Origin: Progne subis subis
Taxonomy: Eukaryota; Chordata; Aves; Passeriformes; Hirundinidae
Assembly (NCBI GenBank): GCA_022316685.1
Contig: JAKJHU010000030.1
Coordinates: 13,653,360-13,717,359, forward strand
Direction: 5' to 3'
DNA length: 64,000 bases
The notes beneath the pieces were generated by a model, which was not told where the DNA came from, searched no databases, and saw nothing but the letters and a program-made list of their open reading frames with translations. The translations under genes were made by a program, and so were the position numbers. This document shows positions 26,573 to 38,646 of the stretch, piece after piece (position 1 is the stretch's first letter; each line of letters opens with the position of its first letter).

Positions 26573-26944
26573 TGATTTTTTTTTCCCTCCCAATTGGCAT
26601 CTCTTAGATTTGTTCTCTCAAGTGGCAGAGCAAATAGAGGCCAAACTTTATTAACTTCAAATTTAATATTTCAGTATTTTATCACTAGTGCTTATCAGAA
26701 TAACAAAATAAACAGTAGTTTTGTCTTCATTAGAAGGAGTTTGCCGTTTTGAGCAGGCCATTTAGATATACATCTCCTTTGCCTTTATTAACTGTCTCCA
26801 CTAAGAGGATTTGCATGTCTACATGGTTCAACTGATTGGCAAACTTCCCCGGTGCATACAAGGTCCCTGTACACTTTCTTATTCTAAGAAAGTAATTGGC
26901 CAGAATGAAATACTTGGGAAATCAGGGAGGTGAGTGTGGAGGGG

Positions 26945-26974
<30 letters not shown>
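26945..26974. repeat. Poly-A run (30 nt)
   Basis: Thirty consecutive A after GTGGAGGGG and followed by TACAATCTCC. No LINE-like body or target-site duplication was seen beside it, so it is recorded as a homopolymer only. Confidence 0.9.
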
Positions 26975-26979
<5 letters not shown>

Positions 26980-27917
26980 TCTCCTGTGAAATAACATATT
27001 ACTTGTGTTATTAAAGGACTTTTATACAAACATGTACTTTTTAGGGTATGGATTCTTCATGCTTTAAAACAACATAGTTCTTGCCAGCAAAAACTTTAGC
27101 CATAAGCATGACAAACCTCTGTCTTGAACTCTGAGCCAATTTTAACACCACCTGTGTGTCTTAAAGGCCAATTTTCACACTATTTGGCTAGAAAAGCAAA
27201 TTCACTTTACTTCTGTGGAAGCTGTGTGTTTGCTTGCTTGCTGTCTCTACACCAAGCTGACTGATTTTCTCCACATTTTGTGCTAAAATCAGCCCCTCTC
27301 TGGCCACGGGGACAGCAGGCTGTTGGAAGCAGGTCCAGATGCTGGCTGACATCTGGAGAAACTCTGGGTCATTTCTAGTCTGGGATCTAAAAATCACCGA
27401 CCAGATCTCCAGTCTCTTCTCTCATCCCTTCATTTTGGTACAGCCCAGCCCTCCTTGGTTTGAAACTATTTCCTCTAATATTTTGGGCCCCCAGGGTTTT
27501 ACATAAGCTCCCTGGAATCTGGTCCTATTGGCAGGGCTGTGCTGGTGGTTTAACCTTTGAAGGACTCAGCAGGGAAGGACAGGAAAGTTTAGAATGGATT
27601 TTCTTGATTATGGAAACACTGTTCTTGAATTACTTCAAATCAATACAAACTATCACCATCCCTTCCAGTTGATGATGTACATATCTTCTGTCTGTATCTT
27701 AAAAATTTACCTCAGTGTGATGGTCCACTCCTGTTCTGAATAACACTTTGTCTTTTAATGTCCTCTCCTTGAGCAGTGTCCACCTGTGCAGTTCCTCTGG
27801 AAAAGCATTATAGCAATAACAGAATGGAGAGCAAGGCTCCAGGAGGCATGTCATGTTGCTGCAGATGAAAACCTAAAAATTAAGAGGAATAACTCTCATT
27901 TTCCACCTTCACTGTGG

Positions 27918-27953
27918 CTTTAATCAGTAATATATCTTTAATCAGTAATATAT
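27918..27953. repeat. Perfect 18-bp tandem duplication
   Basis: CTTTAATCAGTAATATAT occurs twice head to tail with no mismatch. It is a recent local duplication, probably by replication slippage. Confidence 0.9.
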
Positions 27954-29086
27954 TTTATACTGCTTTACATTTTCAACACAATGAACTGAGGATTCTCACA
28001 ACAACCAAAGGGATTAGTTACAGAGATACTATTATCTCTGAACTAGATGGAAAGAAATGATCTTATAGTGAGAGGACACCTCCACAAACCAAAAAGATAT
28101 TGCTTTGATTCAGAGAGGTCTGAGACCGTGGAGTAGTAATTTAATTTCCATGCTTCAATTTCTCCATCTTATCGAAACAGGAACACTGATCTTCATCTGC
28201 CACGGAGAGGCATTCTGATGAGGACGAGCAGGGTAGTGCAGGACTTTTGCAGTGGGAAGCTTGGGCACAAAATAAAATTAAAATTTAAGAGATGAAGAAA
28301 AATGACAGGTGCAGAAAGGCTGAGCAGCTTGCTAAGGTCTGTGCAGTGAAGCATCTGTGGAGGCAGGATCAAGAAGTAGGAGCTGCCAGCTGCTGTTTCT
28401 ACATCAAGCAGCTTCTGGCTGGAACCGTGGGCTCCAGAGGAAAAAAAAAAAAAGTAAAGAGCTTTTTTCCTCCATGGTTTATTATTTTCTGGTTATTATT
28501 ACAGATCATGCTGTACCTAGCAGCTCAGCCCTGGGCAGTGGCTGGTGACATTTTGCACTGGTGGATGCCATAGTTAGTGAAATGCCTTTTAGTGAAGTGA
28601 AAGGAATAGTACTCCTTGACCTTTTGCTGAGACTACTGTGTATGTTAGTCAAAGGACAGTCACATGCTTCTTTTCCCCTTTTTCATACTTTTACAGGCCA
28701 GAAAATACTGCAACCTCCAAGTGATTAAAAACATTTCATTAAATGCTTTGGAGGGGTTGTTTCTTCCATTATTAAACCAGAAAAGGCTGTAACTTTCACA
28801 AGAAGTTGAAGAGAAGAGAAAGACAAAGATGGGACAGGGGAGGTTACTGGTGATCCTCCACAAGCAAATGTCCTGAAGGAATATGGAGGTGCTGGGCTGG
28901 TGTCAGTGCTGTGTCTCTTCAAATTCCACCTGCAGCCCCAGCTCTGAGCCTTGGTTTTGCTGCTGGTGCACTGTGTTCAGTGTTAAGTCTGGTCAAGGCC
29001 AGCCCCATCCCCTGATGCTGAAGGCAGTAGGCTCTGCTTCTACTGCTTGCAATAGATGCAACTTTCTTGTCAATCTTCCCCTCTTA

Positions 29087-29088
<2 letters not shown>

Positions 29089-29132
<44 letters not shown>
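29089..29132. repeat. Poly-T run (44 nt)
   Basis: Forty-four consecutive T. On the opposite strand this is a poly-A tail-like run, but the adjoining sequence (29133 onward) shows no gene or LINE that I recognise, so retroposition is not supported. Confidence 0.9.
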
Positions 29133-29135
<3 letters not shown>

Positions 29136-30872
29136 CCATTTCAGATCAGCATCCATTGGTCAGTTCAGCCATATTCCCTTTTCTTTCTCTTTAGAAAAAA
29201 AAGGCATTGGGCATATGTAACTTCTATAACGGTTTCAAGGGGGGATTAAGGATAATAGCTCAGTTGGAGTTTTGTACAGTTTTCTATTGCAGTTTATGCT
29301 GCAACAGCCTTAAACTGCTCTGGTGTCTGTGCTGATGACATTCTCAGTTTTTTCTCAGAAATTCCAGTCTGCACTGAGTTGAACTCTGTGTAGGTGCCAT
29401 CCTGATTTCCCGTGCGAGGGATACAAGTTGAATCACTGGCATTTCTGTGATCTCTCAGTAGGCTTTTGGAAGCCTGTTTTGGCCAGGGTTAATGGGAGGC
29501 TCCAGATGGCTGTTATCACTCAGACCATGTACTTTTCATGGCCATTTCTGTGAAGAGACTTTTGTGTGTGGTTGGGTGCATGAGAAAGCCTGCAGCCTCA
29601 GCTCACAGACAGGACTTGATTAATCATGTTACTTATTCACTCTGGTGACAAAAATCAAATCTATTTTGAATAGAAACAGTAAGAGCTTGTGGATTTTAAG
29701 TTTTCCAGTCAGGAAAGGAATCAATATCATATATCTTAGGTGACCAAGGACAGAGCTTGAATACCAGAAATAAAAGTTCAGTCTGCAAGCAGCTCACAGG
29801 CTTTAATGTGCTCAAACAAATTTTCTTAGACAAGCTATTTAAATAGCCTTTGCTGGACAACAAACAGACTGCTGCCTGTTTGCAGAAAAGAAATGTGTCT
29901 GAACTTTCCTGCTTAGTTTTTTATTGTGAGGTGGTCACCAGGAGACACTTTTCCTTCATTTTCAGATTTTCTTTATGAAAAAATATATGCTTTATTGGTT
30001 ACTTCAAATGTACATCAGACCAGAGACCATTCAAATGACCTTTTAAGCCTTCTAGAATATATTCTGAAGATATAATATGACAGCTAAGGAAGCTCATGTG
30101 TTTTGTGAAAACTGGGGAAAAGTTCATTTTTATCCCAAAGGCTTATACATGGCTGATGCTGATTTTCCAAAGGTTTGTTCTGAATTTGTTTGAACCATGT
30201 TTTTTCAGACTGAAGAGTAGAAAAACAGTAATAGGAACGAAATAACACTAGTAATTTAATATCAGTTATTTTCTTTTTTTCCTCTTTCACCTCATTATGC
30301 AAAGTCTGATAATTGCAGAAATATATTCAGTACTCAGTGGGTAACTGTGCAAGACCTAGGATGTGGAGTGGCTGCATGGGAATATTGACAGTGGTTATGA
30401 ATCTTCCAAACTCTTTTACGTCTCAGAGTTTTCACTTCCAAAGGGAAGTTATTCACTGCTCCACAAGTGTCTCAATAAATCACTTCATTGATGAGAGGAT
30501 TTGCAATTAAGCTCATGCTAAAGCACTCATTAACCATATCACCTTTATCTCTTTAATTACAGGAATGGGAGATGACTATCAACTGTATTAATTGTATGAG
30601 TTAATCATTGAAAAGTGCCTGTCATTAATTCCTCTCTGTTTGTGACCTAAAACTTGCCGAGAGTCTTTACTCAGCTGAAACCCTCAGCGAGGGCAACATG
30701 GACTTTAGGGTCAAGTGGAAGGGGTTGGGTGTTTTGCCTGAGTTAAGAAATAGGTGCATTTTGTCATGGTTCAGAGTTTTCACTTCCCCTCTACACTGTA
30801 CAAAATCCCATCAGTCAGACCTTACTGCTGCAGGGAGATTTTGTAGTGTGACTATTGAAATTGTCCAAATGA

Positions 30873-31358
30873 GCACTGGATTATAACCACACAGGGCAAT
30901 TTCCATGGGCAAAATGTCCCTTCTCTCATGCAGCCGACAACAGACCTTCCTGCCTTTTCACCCTCTCCAGTGAAGATCCCCTCTGCATAGGAGAGTCCAG
31001 CTTGGCAAAGGGGTTTGACTTTCAGCTCCCCTCTTCTGTTTATTACCCACAACTGGCTGTCCAGATTGGCAGCGATGAGGCTGATGAGAGGGGTACCAGG
31101 ATAGCCAAGAGGAGCTTGCAGGCACTAGGTTGCCTGTCTGGACAGATGGGAGCACAGGTGGTGCTCTTGATTCCTTTGGTAAGCAGGGATGAATGCCAAA
31201 AGGAACTGGAAAACCCAAGAGTGGTGCCATTGTGGAATTCTGGGGTTTTCAATCATGGGGCGGTTTATATAGCACCAGGCATGCTGGAGACAGATGGGGC
31301 TCACCTGTCTGATTGGGGCAAAAGTATTCTGGCCCCATGGCTTGACAGGGCTGCTTGA
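30873..31358 (+). pseudogene. Retroelement SGNH/GDSL esterase-like remnant
   Basis: A stop-to-stop open frame of 161 codons has no in-frame ATG before its esterase-like part, so it cannot be a simple gene. The plus-strand peptide contains YYPQLAVQIGSDEA, where GSDE sits in the place of the SGNH block III Gly-x-Asn/Asp motif. It is followed by LGCLSGQMGAQVVLLIP, then VFNHGAVYIAPGMLE and DGAHLSDWGK, which holds the D-x-x-H signature of block V. The nucleophile Ser block (GDS) is not recognisable upstream. This layout matches esterase modules carried by retroelements in birds, notably ORF1 of CR1-type LINEs. The region between block III and block V looks shortened. Past the stop, a LNL.RGEG-like stretch continues the resemblance in broken form to about 31400. 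Family assignment is from memory. Confidence 0.55.
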
Positions 31359-31581
31359 GAGGTTTTAAATTTGATTTGAAGGGGGGAGGGGATGAGACAG
31401 GCTCACTAGAGATGATCCTAGAGCACAAGACAGGAATGAAAGCAAGGCTAGGGGTGCTCTGGCTCCAAGAAAGGGATAAATCCTGAACAAGCACCTTGCT
31501 TTGGTCAGGATTGTGCACAAAAAGCTTTAATGCAGCCTGGTTCTTGATCATGCCTGACTATGGCCCCTCCTTGGTGGCTTC

Positions 31582-31602
31582 GGTGACAATGTGATTGTCA
31601 CC
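31582..31602. promoter_or_regulatory. Perfect inverted repeat with SOX-like half-sites
   Basis: GGTGACAAT-gtg-ATTGTCACC has 9-bp arms and a 3-bp centre with no mismatch. Each arm contains ACAAT/ATTGT, the core of SOX sites, in head-to-head arrangement as known for SOX8/9/10 dimers. It lies about 220 bp beyond the esterase-like remnant and could equally be part of that retroelement. Binding is inferred. Confidence 0.35.
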
Positions 31603-33543
31603 AGCTGAGGGGGTGAAGACTGGTGGAGAGATGTGGTAGCACCCCCTCGTTTTTTGGATTAGTTTTGCACCCCCCCTTTTTAAGTCCTGTCTCTCAGTCA
31701 TGCCGCAATTCTGCTTCCACCGTTCAACCATTTGGAGGAGACTACCCTGAAGAAAGTACTAATACTAAGGGGTTTATAACTTCAGTAGACTCAGATTATT
31801 TGTTTTGAGCTCCTTAGAAATCAGGGGAACTGCTGAGAAACATTGCATGGGGACACATGGCAGCCCTGTTGCAGGACAAGGATAGTGTGATTATTCATTC
31901 CTTTCTCGCTAACACAGGGCAAGGCCATAATTTTCTATTTTAAGGCAAAAGGCAGACACTGTTATTATCACATCAGTAGATCATTCATTTATTACTGTTT
32001 GCACTGCAGAAGCATCATGAAGCTCAGACTGTGTCGAAACTTCTTTTTGGGAGACCATCCCTGCCTGGAAGAGCTTCTGAACAGACAAAGCTGGTCATAC
32101 TTCACTACAGCAATGACAAAAAGCCTAGTTTACCCCAAGTTGTAACTCAGGAAGTCCTTGATGGAGCTGTCAATATTTTAAGGACAGACTCATTACTCAA
32201 GTGAGGTGGAGACACTCAGATCTAATCAGATGTTTTGGTTTTGAGTCTAGGAAGAAAATATGGCACATGCTCAAAACAAGCTACATTAAATGGGGTAGTT
32301 GAAGCATCAATTCCACTTATTAAGAAAGCAGACTGCTCATGAGAGGCTTAAGGATTTTTGTACACTTCTTGCTAATGATCCCTTTAATTACTTGCTGTAA
32401 GTCATCTGGAATGAAAACACCATCATACTCTTATAAAAAAGAAGGGCTTTGTAATGCTTTGTAATATATATGGATTTAGGGCCCTGTGGATTAAATTTGG
32501 CAGTTTCAAGCATGCAAAGTTACTAATCCGCACTTTGTCTATAAAAAATAAAAAGAAGCAGTGAGGCAGGCTGATGCCCTGAGGATGGCCTGGGAGTTCC
32601 ACACGTGCCTGTCTTCTGTGACTTCCATCCAGGGAGCAAACATTATCTTCCAGGTTGCAATAGGTGCAGGAAGACCAAAGAGACACCCTTGCAGTAAAGC
32701 ACAGGCAGGTTTATCAGGTCCTTCTCTATGTTTTCATGTCATGGTTATTTTTGTTGACATTTCTGTTCTTATGGTTTCCTAGTGTTTTAAAGTTTATATT
32801 TGTCATATTTAATTCTATTTTCATGTAATAGCTTCATCCACAGTGAATTCTCTTGCAGAAAAGCCCAGAGATTTTTTAGTTTCTTCTTCTGCCTTTATTT
32901 TCCCTGCATCTATTATTACATCATTTATATGGATTACATCCACATAATTTTAGCTTTTATGTCAAACTTATAATGCTATAGTCAGGCTGTCAAAATGGTT
33001 AAATCCTGAGGATTTTATTCCAGTAGAATTTGCACTATATTGTCGGTAATTGCATCATTAAGTTGAATGTTGTAGTATTTCTAGTAGGGGGGTACAAAAT
33101 AATGTAGGTATAGGAATGAGGCATTAGTAAATAATTATTTTACAGGCTGGTAATTTGAATCATATTTTACAATTTTCACAGGGTCAATGATGAACTGTTA
33201 GAAATAAAATAATCTTGAATTTGGGTTCATTTATAAACCCTTGACCACGCTTTTTGTTCCATAATCCTAATGGTTATTATTTAATATTTTTTTCATATTG
33301 AATTTGATAAATTCTGTATTTTTCTGCTGCATCTCAATGATAGATCCTGGAATCTTGTATCAAATATTTATTTGACTAAAGTGTCCTATTTGTACTTCAC
33401 TTGCCTTTTAAAGATCACTGGACTCCACCTTTCTGTACTTTTTCTGACTCGTTCTCTGCCTCTGCCTCCCCCACATCCATCACTGGGGCTTGCTTAGCCC
33501 TAAATCCCATTCAGCACTCCGTGCTTAGGGTATGGTAAATTTG

Positions 33544-33553
33544 GGCGCCAAAA
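33544..33553 (-). promoter_or_regulatory. E2F-like motif TTTTGGCGCC
   Basis: Minus-strand copy of the decamer, within the near-palindrome TTTGGGCGCCAAAA (33540-33553). Further CpGs follow at about 33580-33590. Confidence 0.25.
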
Positions 33554-36500
33554 CACAAGAAAGAGACAGGAGGATTTACCGAATCCTCGTAAGTTTTTGA
33601 AAACTGACTCTTTTTCTCCTCACCTCCCCTGTCTTTCTCTCCCTTCTTCATCATTCACAGTACCTCTCTGAGTGGGTATTCATTGTTTAAGTTGGCAAAT
33701 TGAGCCCAAATTAAAGATATTCTTAGCCTTGCACCCCAAAAGTAATTAAATGGAATAAAGGCAATTACACATTTAATTTTTTCTTGCTCAATATCCACTT
33801 ATCTCCCTGTTTTCATGTGTGATTAACCTATCAAATATTTCACTTTCTTAGACCTCTCTGGAATTATTGGTAGCAAAGGATGAAGTTTTTCAGAGGATGA
33901 ATTACACCTGTGTTGGTGCCAGACTCTTCACAGTACCTTTATTCAAAAGTCACAATTTGTAAAATGATTGAGGTCTCACGTTGGAGTTTATCTGAAAACC
34001 AGGATGCAAGTAGGTTTTGTGGGTAATGTGTCTGTTGTGTGACATCCTATTTTTCTGGTGAGCCCTCTGGCTGCTATGAGTTACAGGGGACACAATCTCC
34101 TCCAGTGTCCAGCTGGGTACAGTTAGAAGGGTACAGTGACTGCCTGCTTTGTATGCATTCAGCCTGAGAAATAGCAGAACAACACCAGTAGTGCTTTTCA
34201 GGAGAAATTCCAAGTTGATGGTGAGAGCAGGCTGGCCAGGACAAGTGAGACTTAAGAGGAGGTATCAGCTGGGCCTTTGGGACTAGAGCTCCGGATCCCA
34301 TCTCTGAATTTCTCCTCACATCTCACTCCTGTAGACTCAGTTATTGAACTTAGTCCTAGCAGGTTCCTGAGAAGATGGATAGCTAGTAAAAGCAGTTACA
34401 AATTACAGGAGATTAAGAAGGGTTTGTGAGCATTTATGTTAAAGTGCATCACATCAGTGGCATTTGAACTGACAAAAAAATGAACATCGGCATTCTGGGT
34501 TGATTTACTGTCCATACACAAGTAGGTGTTAATGACAACATTAAAAGACCCTGGCTGGGTCAAGATTTGGTGGAGTAGCAAATCCTTTAAGACTTAGGGT
34601 CAAATGCAGCTCAGATTGGCACGCCAGGTGATCTCACTCCATGTCAAGGATATGAAATAGCTGGATTTTTAATGTATCTCAGCATTGCTGGGAGATATGT
34701 GCTGTCAAATAACTTCTGGGACGCATTCATACTCTCAGAGAAAGGAGCTGGGGAGAGTTTCAAATTTCAGGTTTGCCTGCTGTAAATAATGTTTCCCTAA
34801 ACATCTGTCCCACAGTAAGTAAATCTCCCACTGCTGAGGTGGTGCCATTCTGGTGGCTCCTTGGATAAAATAAAGAAACAGAATGGGAAGGAAAAAAAAA
34901 TGAGAGTTATACCTTTTCCTCTCCTTTTTTGAGAAGAATTGTGAGATGATAGGTAAGATTTGAAAGGATGGCTTGCCCACAGCTCATTGCTCTTGGGACA
35001 CAGGCGTGTGATCCCTTGTAGCTCGATAACACTTCCCTGCTGGGCAGGGGACAAGTTGCAGAACAGGACTAGGTGCTGCCAAGAGCTTTCCTGTCTGGAA
35101 CTGCAATTAGTTGTGTAATTTGTGGCTGTTTGCACAAGTACACACTACCCACTGATCTCTGCACACTCATTTGTTGATGGGGGTCATTGGATGGGGCTAT
35201 TTCCCATCACATGTCATCTTTGCTGTCCCTCTGACTCATTTCTTCTGCTGTGTCTACATCCACTGTGTGACTGTGCAACACCAAGGGTGGTAATTTCCTT
35301 TGGTACCAGAGGAGTCTACTCCAGTGAGCAGCCAGGCTGAATTATTGGCCTGGAGAGCTTCAGATGGATTATAACCAAGCTTCAAGATGCAGGGGCCTCA
35401 TTTCTCACACAGTTGGACTATTCAGATACTTTTTCAGATGGTCATTTCAGGGTGACATCTGTGACCACTTGAATGAGAAGAATCTTAAGTCCACCTTATA
35501 CCAATAAATAAAACCTTCCATCAGTAAGTGAGTATGTTACAGAAGCAGATTAAAAGCACATAATTCCTACCCACATAGAAAATCTAGACTGGTGCTTAAA
35601 ATTATGACCCATTTAAACATTGGTAATTTGCAGTCTAGACTTTTGGATAAATATGGGCCAGGGTACCATAGGCAGAGATAGATCCCATCAGGGCCTTGGG
35701 TTCAAATGCTGTTTCACATTAACATACACAAACTAATTCCCTTTTAGTACCTCTTAAAGGTTTGTGTTTATAGTTCCTGCCATGTCTGATGGTGATTAAT
35801 TATAACAAAAATAGCCTATGAGTTTATATTTAGGTGCTTCCCGAAAGGTCTGTTAGGCTAAATTTGCCTCTGGCACGTTGCTTTATTTGGCCATTTGGCC
35901 CTGAGAGGCACATCCCTTATGCTTTCCCAGCAACTCTATGTAGTTCTTACAGGAAAGGAAAGAGTTAAAATCTCCTCCATATAGAAGAGGATATAAAGAG
36001 AATATAAAATTTGCATATTTGACTCACTTATCCTGGAAAGGAACAGGAAAGAGTAACAAGTTCTCAGTAACAGTCAAGGAACCTTAGGATATCATATAAC
36101 CAGGAATGGAACATACCATCAGCAGGTGCTTAAGGTTTTTGCTCACAGTTAATAGCCAGGCAAACTGGAGCAGAGCTGGGGTGAAACACAACCAGTACCC
36201 AAGTTTTCCAATCCTTGTAATTGTAATTAGGAAATAGTCTGGCTTCTGGTTTTGATGGTGTGAATTGTAACATCTGTAACATCTCACCCTTCTCATGAGA
36301 CTGAAAACACAACAAAAGTCTTTAAACCACCTCTCAGGAGCCCCATCTCTGGGTCAGAAAAAGGGTTTTCTGGCATTGGAAGTGAGATTCTCTGTCACCT
36401 TGTATCTTGCTGAGTGTCTCAGGTGAAGACTGTTTTCCATTAGGCAGTGCCATGTACAGCACTTTGCCCTGGAGAAAATGACTGCATGAGTGGAGATCTG

Positions 36501-38594
36501 AACCCACAATGCTATGACCTAGCAGAGTGTGCCTGAAGCCTTTAATGAAGCCACTTAATCCCACCTGCTATCTGTCAGCGGCAGGTTTCCTCCCCACTTA
36601 ATACAGAGGTGAATTTTAAATCCAAGCTAAAGCTTTACTGTATTTTTACCAGCGGTGATTATACCAGGAGTCACTGTCATCAGAAATTGGCTGCCTAAAG
36701 AGAGCATCTTTGAGGAACAGTGTTTGAGATTGAAACAAAAAGCACAGATTTCTTAGTGGGAAAAAACCTTAATGTAGCTCGTCAGGGAGACAGATGGCAG
36801 CTTCCCTCCCGACAGGCACCATGGGGGCTGAGTTTGCTCAACTCCCTCTTGCTGCACTTTGTATTTCAGCAGCTGTATGAAATTAATTCCAATAAATTAA
36901 ACCTCTTTCAGGAACAAATGATCTGGATGAAAACTATAGTGCAGGGGCAAGCAGCCATTTGAAACTTGGTGATCTCAGAGACCAAGCAGCACCCTTGTTG
37001 TCTGTATCATAGGCATTTGCTGAGGCAGCCAGAAAAGGCTCTTTCAGCATAAGAAACGAAATCAGGATCCAAAGCTCCTTCTCTAAAACTGCAGTAGTGC
37101 CAAGCCAATCATTTATGGTGATAAAAAATTAGCCCAGCACACGCAGACCCTAGAGATGACCTTCCCTAAGCACCTTGGGAAGGCTCCATGCCATAAATTC
37201 ACCCAGCTCCTCAAGAGCCACTCCAAGACAAACCTCAGCAGAAGGAAGAGCAGCTCAACCTATTTGGAACACACATGCCTAAGGCTGATGTTCAGCTTAA
37301 TTATTGCTGGTTTAACTTGGAGCCCACCTCTGTCTTTACTGGGCTTATCCAGCTGGTTATGTCAACTGTTTGCTCTAGTTTAGGACCACTCCAGTGAATA
37401 TGACAGTATACAAAGGCTCTGAGTGTTGAACAATGAAAGAAGAGCATCTGGAGCAGGTACCCATGTGCTGTAATTTCTGTGTTGTCAGCAGCAGCAATCT
37501 TTCCTAAGCCATGCAGCAGGGAGCCCTTACACTCTACAGGGATATTGCTGGATGGCTTTTTTCCTAAACTTTAGGAGTAGTACAATTTTTCAAGAAGCTT
37601 GTGCTCACTGATTTCAAATTTGTTTTTTGTGAACATCACAATAATTTGCCCATGGATACCAAATCTTCAAATCAAGCAAGAATTTCTGTAGATTTTTTTT
37701 TTCGTGGTATTACTAAATATCAATCTGCATATTTAAACACTCTTTCATTTTTCACCTAGATGATCCTTTACAACTATAGAAATTTTAATATTCTATTGCA
37801 TGAAATGCCTCAAATGGAGAATATATTAATTTCTCAGAGCAAAAACACTAATATGGCGATAGCACATATTATAAGAGTTTTTCGGCCTATCAGCTTTTGC
37901 CACACAATGCTGCTAATGCTTCTAAGCCAAGGATCTATTAAAATACCTCACATGACTCTTGCTACAATACATCTTTCATAGTTCTATTTCTCCAAAATTT
38001 CTAGTCTACTTGCAAGGTCATCATTTGAAACTTGTTTCTAGTTCAATTTCTCTCTCAACAATGTCTTTGTATTCCATGGCCTTTCTAAGTCAGCATACTT
38101 TATCTCAAAGTTTGCATACAGATGCGCAAGAGTATGGGAGCCTTCTGTCAGGCTTTGAGAATTCCCTACAAATCCATTTCCCACATTCCAGCAGTATCTT
38201 TACAGTGTTCTCTCAGCATTTATGCATTTGTTGATTCTGTCTTTTCTGATTTAACCAGAAGTTAAAGTTTTGCTAGCTCTAATCAATGCACACATATAAC
38301 TGCAGAGGTGAGAGTGCTGTGCATGCACTGAGCTCTCAGGTAGATGGTGCCTTAGCTCAGGAAGGCTCCAACTCCAGTGGTGAGGTGAGATGAACAGTTT
38401 GGAAACATGTGAAGGTCCTGCCTGTGAGCTGTGCTCTGCTGAGAGACAACATGATACTGCTAAGCCACTGCAGGATAAAATGTCTTTGCTGAAGGCTTTG
38501 CTGGGACCAGCAGCTCCAAAGATGGGAAACCCAAGAATTGTTCAGTACTGTACTGTCTGAGCAGAAGTGACTGCTTGGCTATACCACGATGAAA

Positions 38595-38646
38595 TACATT
38601 AGATTAAGGTCCCTTCCAACCCAGGCCATTCTACAGTTCTATGAAA
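38595..38646 (+). mobile_element. CR1 LINE 3' tail
   Basis: AGATTAAGGTCCCTTCCAACCCAGGCCATTCTACAGTTCTATGA is a close match to the end of bird CR1: GGTCCCTTCCAACCC...CCATTCTATGATTCTATGA. Sequence upstream (about 38440-38590) is not clearly CR1, so only the last 50 bp or so is called. Strand follows from the position of the terminal repeats. Confidence 0.75.

Larger units (their letters stand above)
25274..30869. other. Non-coding flank, segment 2
   Basis: No recognisable gene. Contents are a short (AC)n at about 25639-25650, a TTTTGGCGCC motif at 26563-26572, a run of 30 A (26945-26974), an 18-bp tandem duplication (27918-27953), a run of 44 T (29089-29132) and one copy of a 17-bp repeat (30423-30439). 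Reading frames here are short and without domains. Confidence 0.65.

Noticed and set aside
29089..29132. Poly-T as the tail of a processed pseudogene
   Set aside because: No gene-like body or target-site duplication next to it.
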